A DNA stretch of 64,000 nt from Cloeon dipterum (Eukaryota > Arthropoda > Insecta > Ephemeroptera > Baetidae). Position 1 is the first letter of the stretch, and the number at the start of each line of letters is the position of its first letter. The stretch spans positions 37,965,681 through 38,029,680 of the forward strand of contig NC_088786.1 in NCBI RefSeq assembly GCF_949628265.1. Reading direction: 5' to 3'. Position numbers and translations under genes: made by a program. The notes below the pieces were generated by a model. That model worked only from the letters and a program-made list of their open reading frames with translations. It was not told the DNA's origin and searched no databases. Below are positions 51,380 through 63,500 of this stretch, piece by piece.

Positions 51380-51550
51380 GCCGTGTAGCCAGATTTGAGC
51401 GAGTCATCGGAAGGGTCCAGGCAGTGAGCGGGCGTCTCGCTGCGGGACACCCTCTGCCGTGCGCCCTCCCCTCACAATGAGCAGCAGTGCGTTAGCATCC
51501 GCCACCAAAAAGAGGAAAAAGACACAGGACAAAGCACAGTCGCAACAATT
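51380..51550 (+). CDS. tai: tai exon 2: start codon and basic N-terminus
   Basis: Acceptor TTCCAG|GCC. The first 97 nt are leader. The main ATG (51477) begins [20 protein letters not shown]; the exon ends in phase 2 at donor AATT|GTGAGT. The TGA of the upstream frame starting in exon 1 overlaps this ATG as ATGA. Confidence 0.88.
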
Positions 51551-54500
51551 GTGAGTCTCCAAGTCCACTGAGGGCCTCTTTTTCCGGTTTCCTCTCTCTT
51601 CATTCGTAGCCTGTCGAAATTTTGGTTGAGGCTCTTTTTTAAAATTAATTCGACCGCTCAGAATTTCAGCAGTTTGTCGTTGTAATGTTCGAGACGAACT
51701 TGTGTGAAATAAATTTCGCAGAAACAAGTGCCTGAACGAGAAGCGCCGTCGGGAACAGGAGAACACCTACATCGAGGAGCTGGCCGAGCTCATCAGCGAA
51801 AGTTTTGCGGACATGAGCTCATTGTCTGTCAAACCCGACAAGTGCGCGATTCTCCAGGAAACAGTAAGCCAGGCAAGTCTCTGCTTCTGCTCCTCGCCGA
51901 ATCGAGACGCCGCCCGCACGAGCTTTCTTTGTTGTTGTTTTTTATTTTTTCATTTTATTTCATTGCTGCCCGTCGAGCAGGTTGCGCAACCTCCTCGATA
52001 ACGACGCTCACTCTGCTTCTTGTTTGCTTTTTTCCCTCTCGCGGGGGTCACGTGGTGCGCTTTATCTGCACGCTTGATTGTCTTCTTCAAAAATTAATCC
52101 GTGGAAAGGCCACGCCGGCCAGCGCCCCTTCCGCCCGGAAAACGAAGCTGTATAGTAATCACGCAGGAATTTTTCCAACTCCTAAGTTGGCGCCATTGTC
52201 TGGTGGTGGCGAATTTTGGTTATTTATTCGCATTCCTTCGTGTGCGTGCTGCTTCGCTTTTCGACCGGCAGAGGCACTGCAGACTCTGGATTCGAACTAA
52301 ACGCTTAATTGGCATTTTTCTGCTAAACTTTGTTGGTTGTGCTTTTCAGCAATTTGTCACATATTGCTGAAAAATTTGTTTTGTTGGATGGATAGGCTCT
52401 CTAAAATTCTCAAATTCAAATTTGGTTGGCACTAAAAATTGCTGTCAGGTTGGTAAACCTGATGGTCCAATTGGAATTTTCGTGAAAATCTAATTATTAT
52501 TATTTTACTGACATGAGGTCTGGATTTTGTGTGAAACTTTCAAACCTGGTATAATTTCCCGCCTTTTTGCGATACCGGCTCCACTTCAACCGCTGACCTC
52601 CGCCATTTTTTGTGACGTCGTTAATCAAAATTCTTCTTACCGTTGGAATTCCATTGAAACCGAAATAAACAAGATTTTGGCGGGAAAACATCCAATGTTT
52701 ACATTGACGCGTGCGCCATCTGCTTATAGAGACTAACGCTGACGTCAGATGCAGGTTTAACTGTTGCCATCCAGTGGCGCTGCGGTCGCTGTTTTGATGT
52801 TTTCCCGTCGAAAATGGAAATTCTTTGTTGTTTAAAGCTGTTAACTGAATATGCCACAGTAAATTTGCGATTTTCGGTGCTTTTTCCGATACAATCCTGC
52901 TTGTCAGCATTCTTGGCGTTGCAAGATTGCTCAAGACACGCTCAAAACCATAAATCGGCCCAGGAAATCTGGCAGAAATGGAAAATTCTTTGCTTTTGGC
53001 GGTTGGCAACTTCAAAAATTAAGAATTTTTCCAATTGTTGAGTAGATTGTCTCCACTTTTTAACAAAAAATAAGGAATTTCCACCCGTTGCTTGGTTTGG
53101 GTGCCACGCCCCCTTCCTTGGCCAAGCCAAATGGTTGAGAAAGGGGCGTGGCACCTGGACCTAGAAGGATCTACTTGAATTCCTTCATTATTTACAATTA
53201 TTTTCAAAACGCTTGACGCTGGTGGTGGAGGAATTCGGCTTGAGTGGCGCTCGCATCGCTTGTTTTAAATGGCGGCAACTACTATATCGTTTGCCTTGAG
53301 ATGCCGCGTGCTGATTTGGGTGGCTGTGTTCTCAGATCCGCCGCATCAAGCAGCTAGAAGCGCAGTCAGGTGATGCCGTGCAGCAGGGCGAGGTGTCGTC
53401 CAGCAAGCCGGCTCTGATCGGACACCAAGTGTTCGGGCCGCTGTTGCTCGAGGCGCTGGAAGGGTTCGTGTTCGTGGTCACCTCGGAGGGCAAGGTCGAG
53501 TTCATCACGGACACGGTGTCGCAGTTCACGCGCTTCACCAAGGAGGACGTGCTCGGCAAGAGCATCTACAACTTCCTGCACCACGGCGACCACGCTCGCT
53601 TCAGCTCGGGCCTCCTGCCGATGACCCTGGGCTGGCAGCCCGAAGGCACCGCGCGCAGCCGCACCTTCAACTGTCGTCTGCTGATCAAGCCGCCGGACGA
53701 CCAAGACGAAACTATGGAAGAGAAGCAACAACGCGTCTCCAAGTACGAAGCCATGCAGATCTCGTCCATGCTGATCTCGTACCCGCCCGCCGCTTCCGCC
53801 GCCGCCGGCGGCGCCTCGGCCGCCTCCTCCGCCGCCCAGGGCGCCGCAGACCACGACCAAGTCGAACCCGAGGGCGGCCCCTCCATGATGTGCGTCGCGA
53901 GGCGCATGCCCCAGGCCGACTTCTGCCCCCAGTTCACCACCAAGCTCGACAAGAACGGCGTCGTCCTCAGCGTCGACTCGAGCGGCGTCGGCCTCACCAC
54001 CTGCCCCGGCGTCAATAGAGTGAGTTCCAAAATGGCCGGCACAGGAGAAAACCCCGAATGACGCCATGTTTGCGCCGAGGGCGGGAAATTCGAACTTTTC
54101 GCAGAATTCTTAGCCATTTTCAGGATTTTTCTCTTAACTCTACTAACACATGCATGTTAATTTTATTAAGGCTGGGAAGAAAAACAAGATGGCGGCCGTC
54201 AGGGTTCCGCGAATTCCATTTCCCAGCCTTAAATAGAAAACACAGTTCTAGCCTAACACCTAACTCGGCTTTTACTATCTCTTTCCTCAAACTGCACGGG
54301 TTTTACCCCAAAAAACTCCATTCTAACGTTAACCGCATTCCTCAGGACCTCATCGGCAGGAATCTGCATCAGTTGGTGATGCAGTGTGACGCTCCGAGAC
54401 TGACAGCCCACATCAACGACGTCCTGGCCAACAACACTGCGACCAGCGAAATTTACCGGCTGGCCATCAACCCGACCGGCCCGCCCGTGTCCATCCAGAC

Positions 54501-57500
54501 CAAAAGCAGGCTGTTCAAAGGCAGCAGCAGCCTCGCCAGCCCCCCGAGTCAGTTTGAACCCGACTTTATTATGGCCACCCACACCGTCATGACTAATCTG
54601 TAAGTTGTTTCGCATGTCGTTCTTTTAAGTATGGACTCCAAATCGCAAATTATTGCTATGCGTCCTTTAAAAAAATATTTTTTGGTAAAATTTGTATTGG
54701 AAATTCGGTTAAAAGAATTTCTTTTTGATCTAGAGCGGTAACCAAACGATAAAAATTGGTGTTTATTCTATTTTCAGCCAATTTTGATGTGAATGTAGAA
54801 ATTAAAAAAAAAATCGGGATCTTAGCCAGCTGAAAAAATCATAATTTTAAATACAAATTAATATAATTTGTTTTCCTACTTAATATTACCAATTTCCTGT
54901 GCAATAAAAGATGCCAGAAATTAATTTCTCCATTTTTCCCCTGTGAAATTCTAAAATTTGCGTCGGATGGGTCCAATTTCTTCGTTAAATTGCTATTTTC
55001 TCCGTCAATTTCTCCTAAAATATATCTGAATATTTTTTATGTTGAGGTAATTAACAAATAATTAGAAAATTATTAAAATTTAGTCAAAAACCTTGTCTTC
55101 AAGATACTGGTAAAAATATGAAAAGGTTTTTTCCATTTTTTTGCAAGCCTCTAAATGTTTTGAACGAAAAAATACTTTGCTCTTCGTTTAATAAAAAAAT
55201 CCAACTTGAAATTGAAAAAAAAACATGATTTTGGTCCCTTGGTGGCATAAAATCAAATTTAATATTCCGATGTTGATGCAACGAGTCAAATTTGTCTTCT
55301 CATAAAATATTCAACGCAGTATTCATTATTCTGGCACGTTGTAGATTAATTTTAAATATTTATATCCGTCATTTTTGATTTAATTTTTCGTCTCGAGTGG
55401 CTTCCGAGCGATTTATAAATCTATTTTAGTCTTTGTTGACTTACGAGAAATAATCTGAAGCAGATAATTTTATTGTTTTTGACGTTTTACGTCCTATTGA
55501 TCAGTGTCTGAACTGAAAAATCATTTCGGTTTTTAACGCAGCATTAAATTTACGGCAGATTTTGAACTTTCTGCCAAATTAATTCTTGGGAAATAATTTT
55601 TAAAAAAGAAATGAACATTCTGCGAAGTTTTAAATTAATTTAAATCATTTTCTCTTAAGCATTTCATCGTTAACCGTTCCAGAGCGATGTCAAATTTAAT
55701 AATAAGCTATTTAAAATAATTTTTTGTACCCAATTATCATTAAAAATATTTTCTTTGGTATATTTTTTTATTTTTAAATATTTTTCTACCTTTCATGAGC
55801 AGCTTTTGATTAAAATGTATTTATTTTGGTGAGTTTTCGGCAACATTTTTGCGTTAGAAAAAAATATAATAAGCAGAAATCAATCTTGAAAATTACTTTT
55901 TTTAATAAAAAATGGAAGAAATTGCTCCATGTTAGAATAATTTAAATTATTTCCTCTTTTACTTGTCATCTCAAACAGCGAAACAGTTCCAGAGTGATTT
56001 TAAAAAATACGTAGTTAAAATTTAATTTAATATAAATTAAATGTAATGAAATTTACACAAAGTTACCTCCTCATAACAAAATAATTTCCCCATTGTATGT
56101 ATTTTTTGTCGTTTTTAAATATTTATTTACATATCTTGAGCAGTTTCTGAGCAAAATAAATTTATTTTACTCTTTGCCGACTGTTCTTTTCATTGAGGAA
56201 AAACAAGGTTTAAAAAAAACGCGTTTTTTAGCTGTTGTAAAGAGTGTTTTTCTTTTATTTTCTTGCAAGCAATGTTTGCATCTCGGTTTTTAAGAGAATT
56301 TTCCGGAGAAATTGCATTTAAAAGAAGACAAATCTGCACAGGAAAGAAAATTTTGACCTTTCCGACCAACATTTCAGTTATTCACATGGATAAAAATGGA
56401 ATAAATTCATTCCTTGCGCAAAAAAAAACGTAAAAATTTTGTGGTAAAACCCTTGGAAAATATATTTCAAATCCAGCCAATTCACAAATTGTCGGCTGGT
56501 GCTCGCTCAGCTGCTTCATTAGCAGCTAATTATCAGAAAAAACGTGCACTGTATTTACTTTTCTTTATCTAAATACAGTGCGCAGTAAAATAATTGGCGT
56601 TAAAATATAAATAAAAAATAGATAAGCTTTAAAATAATTTTTTACTTCACTATTGAACATTCTGCCTCATAAATTAATTTAATTTAAATATTTTCACCCT
56701 TTCCTGTTGTGTTAAAAAGATAAATTATTAATATACAATTTGTTTCCGTTTTGCAGGGAGGAGTTGAATCAGACGGACAGCCAAATGCTGTCGGCGTCGA
56801 CGGTGACCTCTCCAGCGATGGTGTGCGGTGGCGGCAGCGGCGAGTCGCTGGACTGCTCGCCGCAGTCTCGGCACGCAGGCTCTTCGCAGCAGGCCATTCC
56901 GACCTACGCGACGGAGCTGCTCGACTTCGAACTGTTCAACTCGGCGCAGTCCGAGTGGCCGACGGGCGCGTCGACCGCGTCCGCCGGCAGCGGCAGCAAC
57001 TGGAGCAGCCCGCCGCCGCCCAAACCCAGTCCGCAGCAGGTGATGGCCCACCAGACGCCCACCTGGGACCGCGCCACCCCCTCGCCCCGCAACCACCCCT
57101 GGGAGCAGCACTCCACGCCCTGTAGCCCAGTGGTAAGATGTCCTTGGACGTCGCTAAAACCTGCTTCTCGCCTGGTAAAACCTAATCCTCTCCTCCGCTT
57201 AACAAAATCAACCTTTTGGCTGGGTTTGTCTCGAATTTTGAGGTCGATTCGACGAAATTTGTTGGCGAAATTGAAAATTTATGAATTTTTCATCGCAGGA
57301 TCACTTCAGGTACAGACCCTGAAGGTCGATTTCGGCCTTCCTAGGTCTACCCTAGGTCCTCTTGGTGTTTTTAAGGGAAAAAATGCAGATAAAATATTGA
57401 ACTTTTGTAGACTGAGATTTTTTAAACGAAAGACGAATTACGCATGCGTTTTAGAGCAGATTTTTTAATTTTCAAATTCGAATTGCAGCCAATCTATCGC

Positions 57501-60500
57501 AATTACACCTTTGAAGCTTGATGGGCTTGTGCAGAATTTCACGGGCTACATTTCTGCCTTTAACCCTGATAAAATTGGAGGGGGTTATCATCCCTTAATT
57601 TTGAATTTTCTGCAAAAGTTCGCAAAAGGTGACCTTGCCCTTTGACCTGCGAATTTGTCGTAAATTGAAAAGTTGTTCAGGATCAAAAATAAGGTTGAGC
57701 AGTGAAAATTTCAGGGTGATATCTCAACCCGGTTAAGAGTTAGTTAATAATTTGATTTTTGGGGATCTTCGAGTTACCATAATAATAGGGAACGCCCCCA
57801 TTTCCTAGCTTTAAACCTAAAATAACACCAGCTTTATCAAACAAATATTTTAACGCCTAAATACCCCGTCCAATTGACCTCCAAATTCGCGTTGAATTGA
57901 ATTAAAAATCATCGATCACCTCCAAAACTCATTGTCATTCCATTGTTATAAATTTTCTCAAATAACATTGTTTCTCACCCTCGATTCAACCCTTCAGGGC
58001 GACGAAGAGATGCCCGGAAGGCAGGCAGAGCAGTCGGCGTCGTCGTCAAGCAAGGACTCGGCCCGGCTGCGCAATTTGCTAACAAACCGGCCCTCGCAGC
58101 AGCAGCAACAGCAGCCGCAGCAGCATCAGCCGACGGCTTTGGCGTCGAGTGGCACGCCCCCGCGCAACAGCCACCTCATCCTGAAGGGCCTGCTGAACCA
58201 GAACGACGACGAGGACGACCTCGATGCAAGTACCGAGTCCGCCATGCACATAGCTAGCAGCACGAACGCTAGGCCCGCTAGCAATAGCTCCGCCGCCGCC
58301 GCTTCTTCTTCCACCAGCAGTAACAATATGCTACTCAAGGTAATTTCAATTTAATTCCCACGCTAGCTAAATTAAATCGCCAATTATGCTCAGAATTACT
58401 GAAAAAAACATGAAAGACTAGGCTGGGAGCGAATCTCAGGTCGGGGTACCCTGAATAAGCTCGTTTTGAGTACCGCAGGTCAAAGTCCAATCAAATACCT
58501 GTCCAATGAGGGGTCTTGGTTGTCAATTGGACAAAGGGCCGAATTTTAAGAAAAATAAAACCACTTTCAAATTAGTCGTGAAGCCAGAAAAATGGGAAAA
58601 AATTAATTAAAATTTTTCTATGGGCCTGAAAAATCTGAAAATTGGTCTCCAAATCAGTGGTGGTTCTTTACGTTAAATGAAGTCAGCAAATTTAGCTTCT
58701 TGTAATATGACTTACGATTTTTTGACTCTCCATGTAATCCTTATGGAAAAATTGCAAAATTCCCGTTCTTGGAAGTTCAAAATATATCTATTTCCACGAT
58801 GAATGATCCTAGACAAATTTTGCGTCGACTGTAGAGCAATAATTCGAATTTTTGCCCTGTACCGGAGATATTTCACCCAAAGTCATTAAACATTCAGACT
58901 TTCTCAAAAAATCGGCAGAAAAAAATCGTTAAAAATTCGAAAAATGGTCGTATTTTGGAAAACCAAACACGGGCGGATGCTCCTTACCAAGGGGCATCGA
59001 TTGGTACTTAAACCAGCACCGTCCGGCCCATTGGGCCCCGCCTGGGCCTCTAGAACCACAGTTCACAATTGTCTGAACTCGTTTTTTTCTCTTCTCTGTT
59101 GCTTAACTAACAAACAAACAAATCCACAGCTCCTAAATGACAAGACGGATGACGACGAGGGCAAGTCTGACTTTCAGAGGAAAAACGAGCTTCTGAACCA
59201 GCTGCTCATCAAGGATGACGAGTCCGAGAAGAGCTCAAAAGTGGTTGATTTTCCATTTGTACGAGCACCCGAACGTCAAATATTCTCCTCCCCTCAGGTC
59301 GATCTGTTGCATTGCCTGGGTTTTAGTAACACGAGTCCGTCGTCATCGCAAGTCGGGGAGTGTAGCTCGGTCGGCTCGGGCACGAGAAAGCGTCCCAGTC
59401 TCGAGTCGGACGATGGCGCCGGCGGCAAACGCCTCCAGCAGGCGCCCATGAACCAAAGTCCAGTGAATTCGCTCGGAGGACCCAGCACCTCCGTCTCCTC
59501 TGCACCCTCCCAGGTCCGTTACGTTTTATTCTGCAAGAGAATACGTCGTTAATGTTTGTCTGATAAATAATGCACATTTTTATTTAGCTTAACTAACGTT
59601 TTGTGTACCAGGGGGAAATATAACGTCGCCTCAAGCAAAGTCCAATTTATTGAGATTTGGCCGATTGTTCGCCCCTCCCACTTTTGTAACTCTCTGAGTA
59701 AACTTATCGGAGAGATGTCAGTATTCATAGAGGTTTACCACATGGAGCTAACTTCAGTCCGATCAAGTGGGCGTGGCGACCGATCGGCCAAATTTCTACT
59801 GCGCGAACGAAAAATGCTTATCTAGGCAGAGTGGTCTCTTAAAACAATCATTTTTCCAAATATTTTGTTTCCGAATTCAGGTTAGTTCGACCGGCAGAAG
59901 CTCAAAGTTGTGTGAGAGGAACAAAATGCTGGCGTTGTTGCTGGCACAGGAGCCAAGGGCGGTCGAAGTGCCGCGCGACGCTTCGTCGCTGATCCACCAG
60001 ACGCCGAATCCTCGCGAACGGTTGTTGAAGGGCATCGACTCGACGGCGTCCGTGGGCCGCAACGACCCGGTGGTCGGGAGGCAGTCGACGGTGTCGCGGC
60101 AGCTGGGCCAAATGCAGCAGACGCAGCAGCAGCCCAAGGTGTCGCCGGGCAGCACGTCCGTGGTGGCGCCTCAGCCGCCGCAGCCGCCCATCTCGACGCA
60201 GCCCAACGTCAGCATGCCCCTCGAGGGCACCGCCGGCCCCTCGCAACGCATGGAGGCTGCCGACTCGAGCGGAAACACCATCAACAGCAGTAACAGCGGC
60301 CCTTGGGATGCGAATAATGACAAGTTGCTCTCCGACATCCTTGACTCGGTCATCGACATTGTGCCTGATGGCGCTGGTGAGTCAACTTTCATCCTTGCTC
60401 AAGGTTTTTTAATGTCTTTACCGGTATTTTTAACTTTGTTCACTTCATTTTAAATAAAAATACCTGCCAAACATTGAGAGAATATTTTTCACGATTTTCA

Positions 60501-63500
60501 GCGTCAGGTTCACTGCCTGACTACATGGACTCGATGGACTCCCTACTCACCAGCGAACTCGGCAACGCCAGTCGAATGATGGGAGGTTCTGCGAGCAACG
60601 CGGACACCTCTGGCCCTAACGGCGAGCTCTCCAAGAAGATGGCAATCAGTGCCATCCAGAAGTCCCTAATTGAATACTGCGAAAAGGCCGTCAAAAGTCC
60701 GCCCCAGTACACAGCGCCGCCTATGGTGAGCATTTTTGGACAAAAATAGTTATGTGATATTTATTTTTCGCCCTTTAGCAACCTCCGTCGGTGTTCCCGA
60801 CCCAGGCTGAGCAGAGGATAGCTCTTAACTACGGCCAACCGCCGCAAGCACAGACCCAGAACCAGCAGCCAGTGCAGCCAAATACGCTTGCCGCGGCGGT
60901 GCGGTACGCGACTCAGGCGTCCATGACGCAAGTTGGCACCCAGGTACGATTTTCGCCCTCTTCTGACCTTAACTCACTTCCCCTTAATCAATGGAATCTT
61001 CCCTACACATTCCCATTTTGCTGAACTCTGATTTAAGTCTCAATATCAGCTAATATTTGCCTGTCATACCTCCCCTTTGAAACCTTTACACCTGCCCTAC
61101 CTTTCCTGAATTGTTGACCTTGTCACCTCTATTTACTGCTACAAACCGAAATTCTTATTGTTATTTAGCACATCCATCCACAGTTTCACACTTCCCCTTT
61201 TGACCTTTCAACCTCCCCTAGCTCTCCCGAGTTAGAAATTCCTACTAACAACCTTATGCCACCTCCCCTTTTCCCTTTTCCGGGCATCAAAACTCAATAT
61301 CAATAAATCATCCACTTAAAATCTCCCCTGCCGACCTTTTCGCCTCCCCTCTGGGCTTGTACGCCCTTTTTTTATACATCAAAAATCAAACTTAACAGCG
61401 CCGAAAGCAGTTGAGCCAGCAGCAGCAGTTGCAAAAGCAGCGTCTGCTGCAGCAGCAGCGCAACACGCAGGTCCTGCTGACGCCGCACGTGAAGCAGGAG
61501 CAGCCCAACATGGAGGCGCTGATCAGGAACACGGGCATGCCGCCCAACGTGACCCTGCAGCGCTCCGCCAGTGTACCTGACAGCCAGATGTCGCCTGGCT
61601 ACTCCCCTCTCAGCCCCTCCCAGCAGCGGCCGCCACCGCCGCAGCAGCAGCAACAGCAGCAGCAACAACACTTTCACGCTTTCAACTCCGGGTGAGCACC
61701 TGAGAAAATCAGGGTAGGGGTTATTACTTTGTATTTTTTTCCGCAGATTCGCTCCAAATCAGGTGACGCGCCTTTCGCCGCTGCCCGGCGCCGTTGGGAA
61801 CAATGCTCTTCCCAATTTCCAGCAGCAACAGCAGCTGTCGCCCAGGGTGGGCCAGCAGGGCATTCCTCAGCAGCAATGGGCTGGTCAGGAGGGCGTCGGT
61901 GGTGTGGCAGCTAACCGATTGACAATGCAGCAGCAGCAAAATCCTATGCTAAATGCTCAGCTGACGGTAAGTTCTAAATTTTCTCAGCTCATTTATAATT
62001 AAACGCAAATCTCGAGAGATTTTATTCTTTTGTAGTTAGAAAATTCCATCATAATTATTTATTAACATATTATTCGAATCTTCTTTTCAGTCTTTGTACA
62101 ATTTGCACAAGCGTCAACGAATGCAAAATAGCACTCGTAATGTCATGAAAAACCGACATGGTTTTCAGGGTGCGTACCCGCAGACAGGCGCGCGGATGGC
62201 GCCGTACGGACAAGTGCAGCGGCCGGCGCTGGGCGGCGGCGCCCGCAGCTCGCCGTTCACGCCTGACGCGGGACCGCCGTCGTCGCCAGGGTCTGCGGGC
62301 ACCTCGTCGCCAGGTCTCTTCCAGGCGGGCTTCCCTGGCGCCTCCGCCGCCGCGCAGCAGCAGCAGCAACAGCCTGCGGCCGGTGGGGGCGGGGCCGGCG
62401 GCTTCAACCCGCAGATGCAGATGCAGCTGCAAATGCACCAGCAGCAGCAACAGCTGCGACTGCAGCGTGCCATGAGCCACCCGGCCGGCGCCGCCAGCAA
62501 CGGACCCCAGATGCAGAACGTGGCCGGTGAGTACGCGTCGAATAGACCTAGTCCTTCAGTAGACAGTCGCGTGTTGGCTTTTGACTAGCTCGGCCGGGCC
62601 AAAGCACGACCTTTTTTCTGACATCCTCCTTGACTACTTAGCTTAGTGATTGCTGGAATGACTCGGTAGATTATTGAGTGTTGATTTGCTCACCTCCCTC
62701 CAACCCCTGTTCGACCAGCAATCCTCCAAGAGCTCCTAGAGCTTCGAAAAATACTCTAGGATAATTTCTGGAGACTTAGGTAGACTTTCTGTGCCTTAGA
62801 GCTTATCCACGGTACTCTCAGGGACTTGGTGAGGTCCTCATGAGTGTTCTCTAGACCACTCTGATTCATCAGAAGTCTCTAAACTTGATGAAAAATCTCC
62901 TAGAATCCTTAAAATTTATCTGGGAGTTCTCCTTGGAACTTTTTGAGAGTTTGTTTAACTCTCTGAGAGCTTTTTGGACCACCAAGAGCTCAAGGGAATG
63001 TTCGGGTTCTCCTAGATCTCTTTGGACTTCTCCCAGAGCTCTTAAGACCTCCCTTCCCTCTCTAAGAGCTCAAAGCTCCATGGACCTCTCAGAGAGCTCA
63101 ATGGAATCTTTGGATCTCTTTGGACTTCTCCCAAAGCTCTTTTGACTTCTCTGAGAGCTCTTTGGACTTCTCTGACAGCTCATGGAATCTCTTTGGACCT
63201 CTCCGAGAGCTCTTCATGACCTCAGTTGTGTCTCCGGTATTTTAAACTCCATCTAAAACTTTCCTGGACCTCAAGAAGACCTCACCCAAATCTCCAGGTG
63301 CTTCGATGACTTTTCCAGAAAATCTCAGGCTCCTAGGAGCTCTTGAGACCTCACGTGCCCGATTCCCGTAGAAACCTCCTTGATAGTTTATACCTCCTTG
63401 AGTCCCTCCCGCCATTGGAGCGTCAACCAAAGTAGCCCGAACCTTCCAGGACCCCCCTCCGTGATCTCTTGCAGAGCCTCTCCGGTTTTTCGTCGTCCGA

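Noticed and set aside
52500..53015. 171-codon minus-strand frame in taiman intron 3
   Set aside because: No recognised homology or conserved motif; likely chance in an intron with moderate GC.
53366..54067. 233-codon minus-strand frame opposite taiman exon 4
   Set aside because: Low-complexity Gly/Ala/His product, exact antisense of the GC-rich PAS exon.
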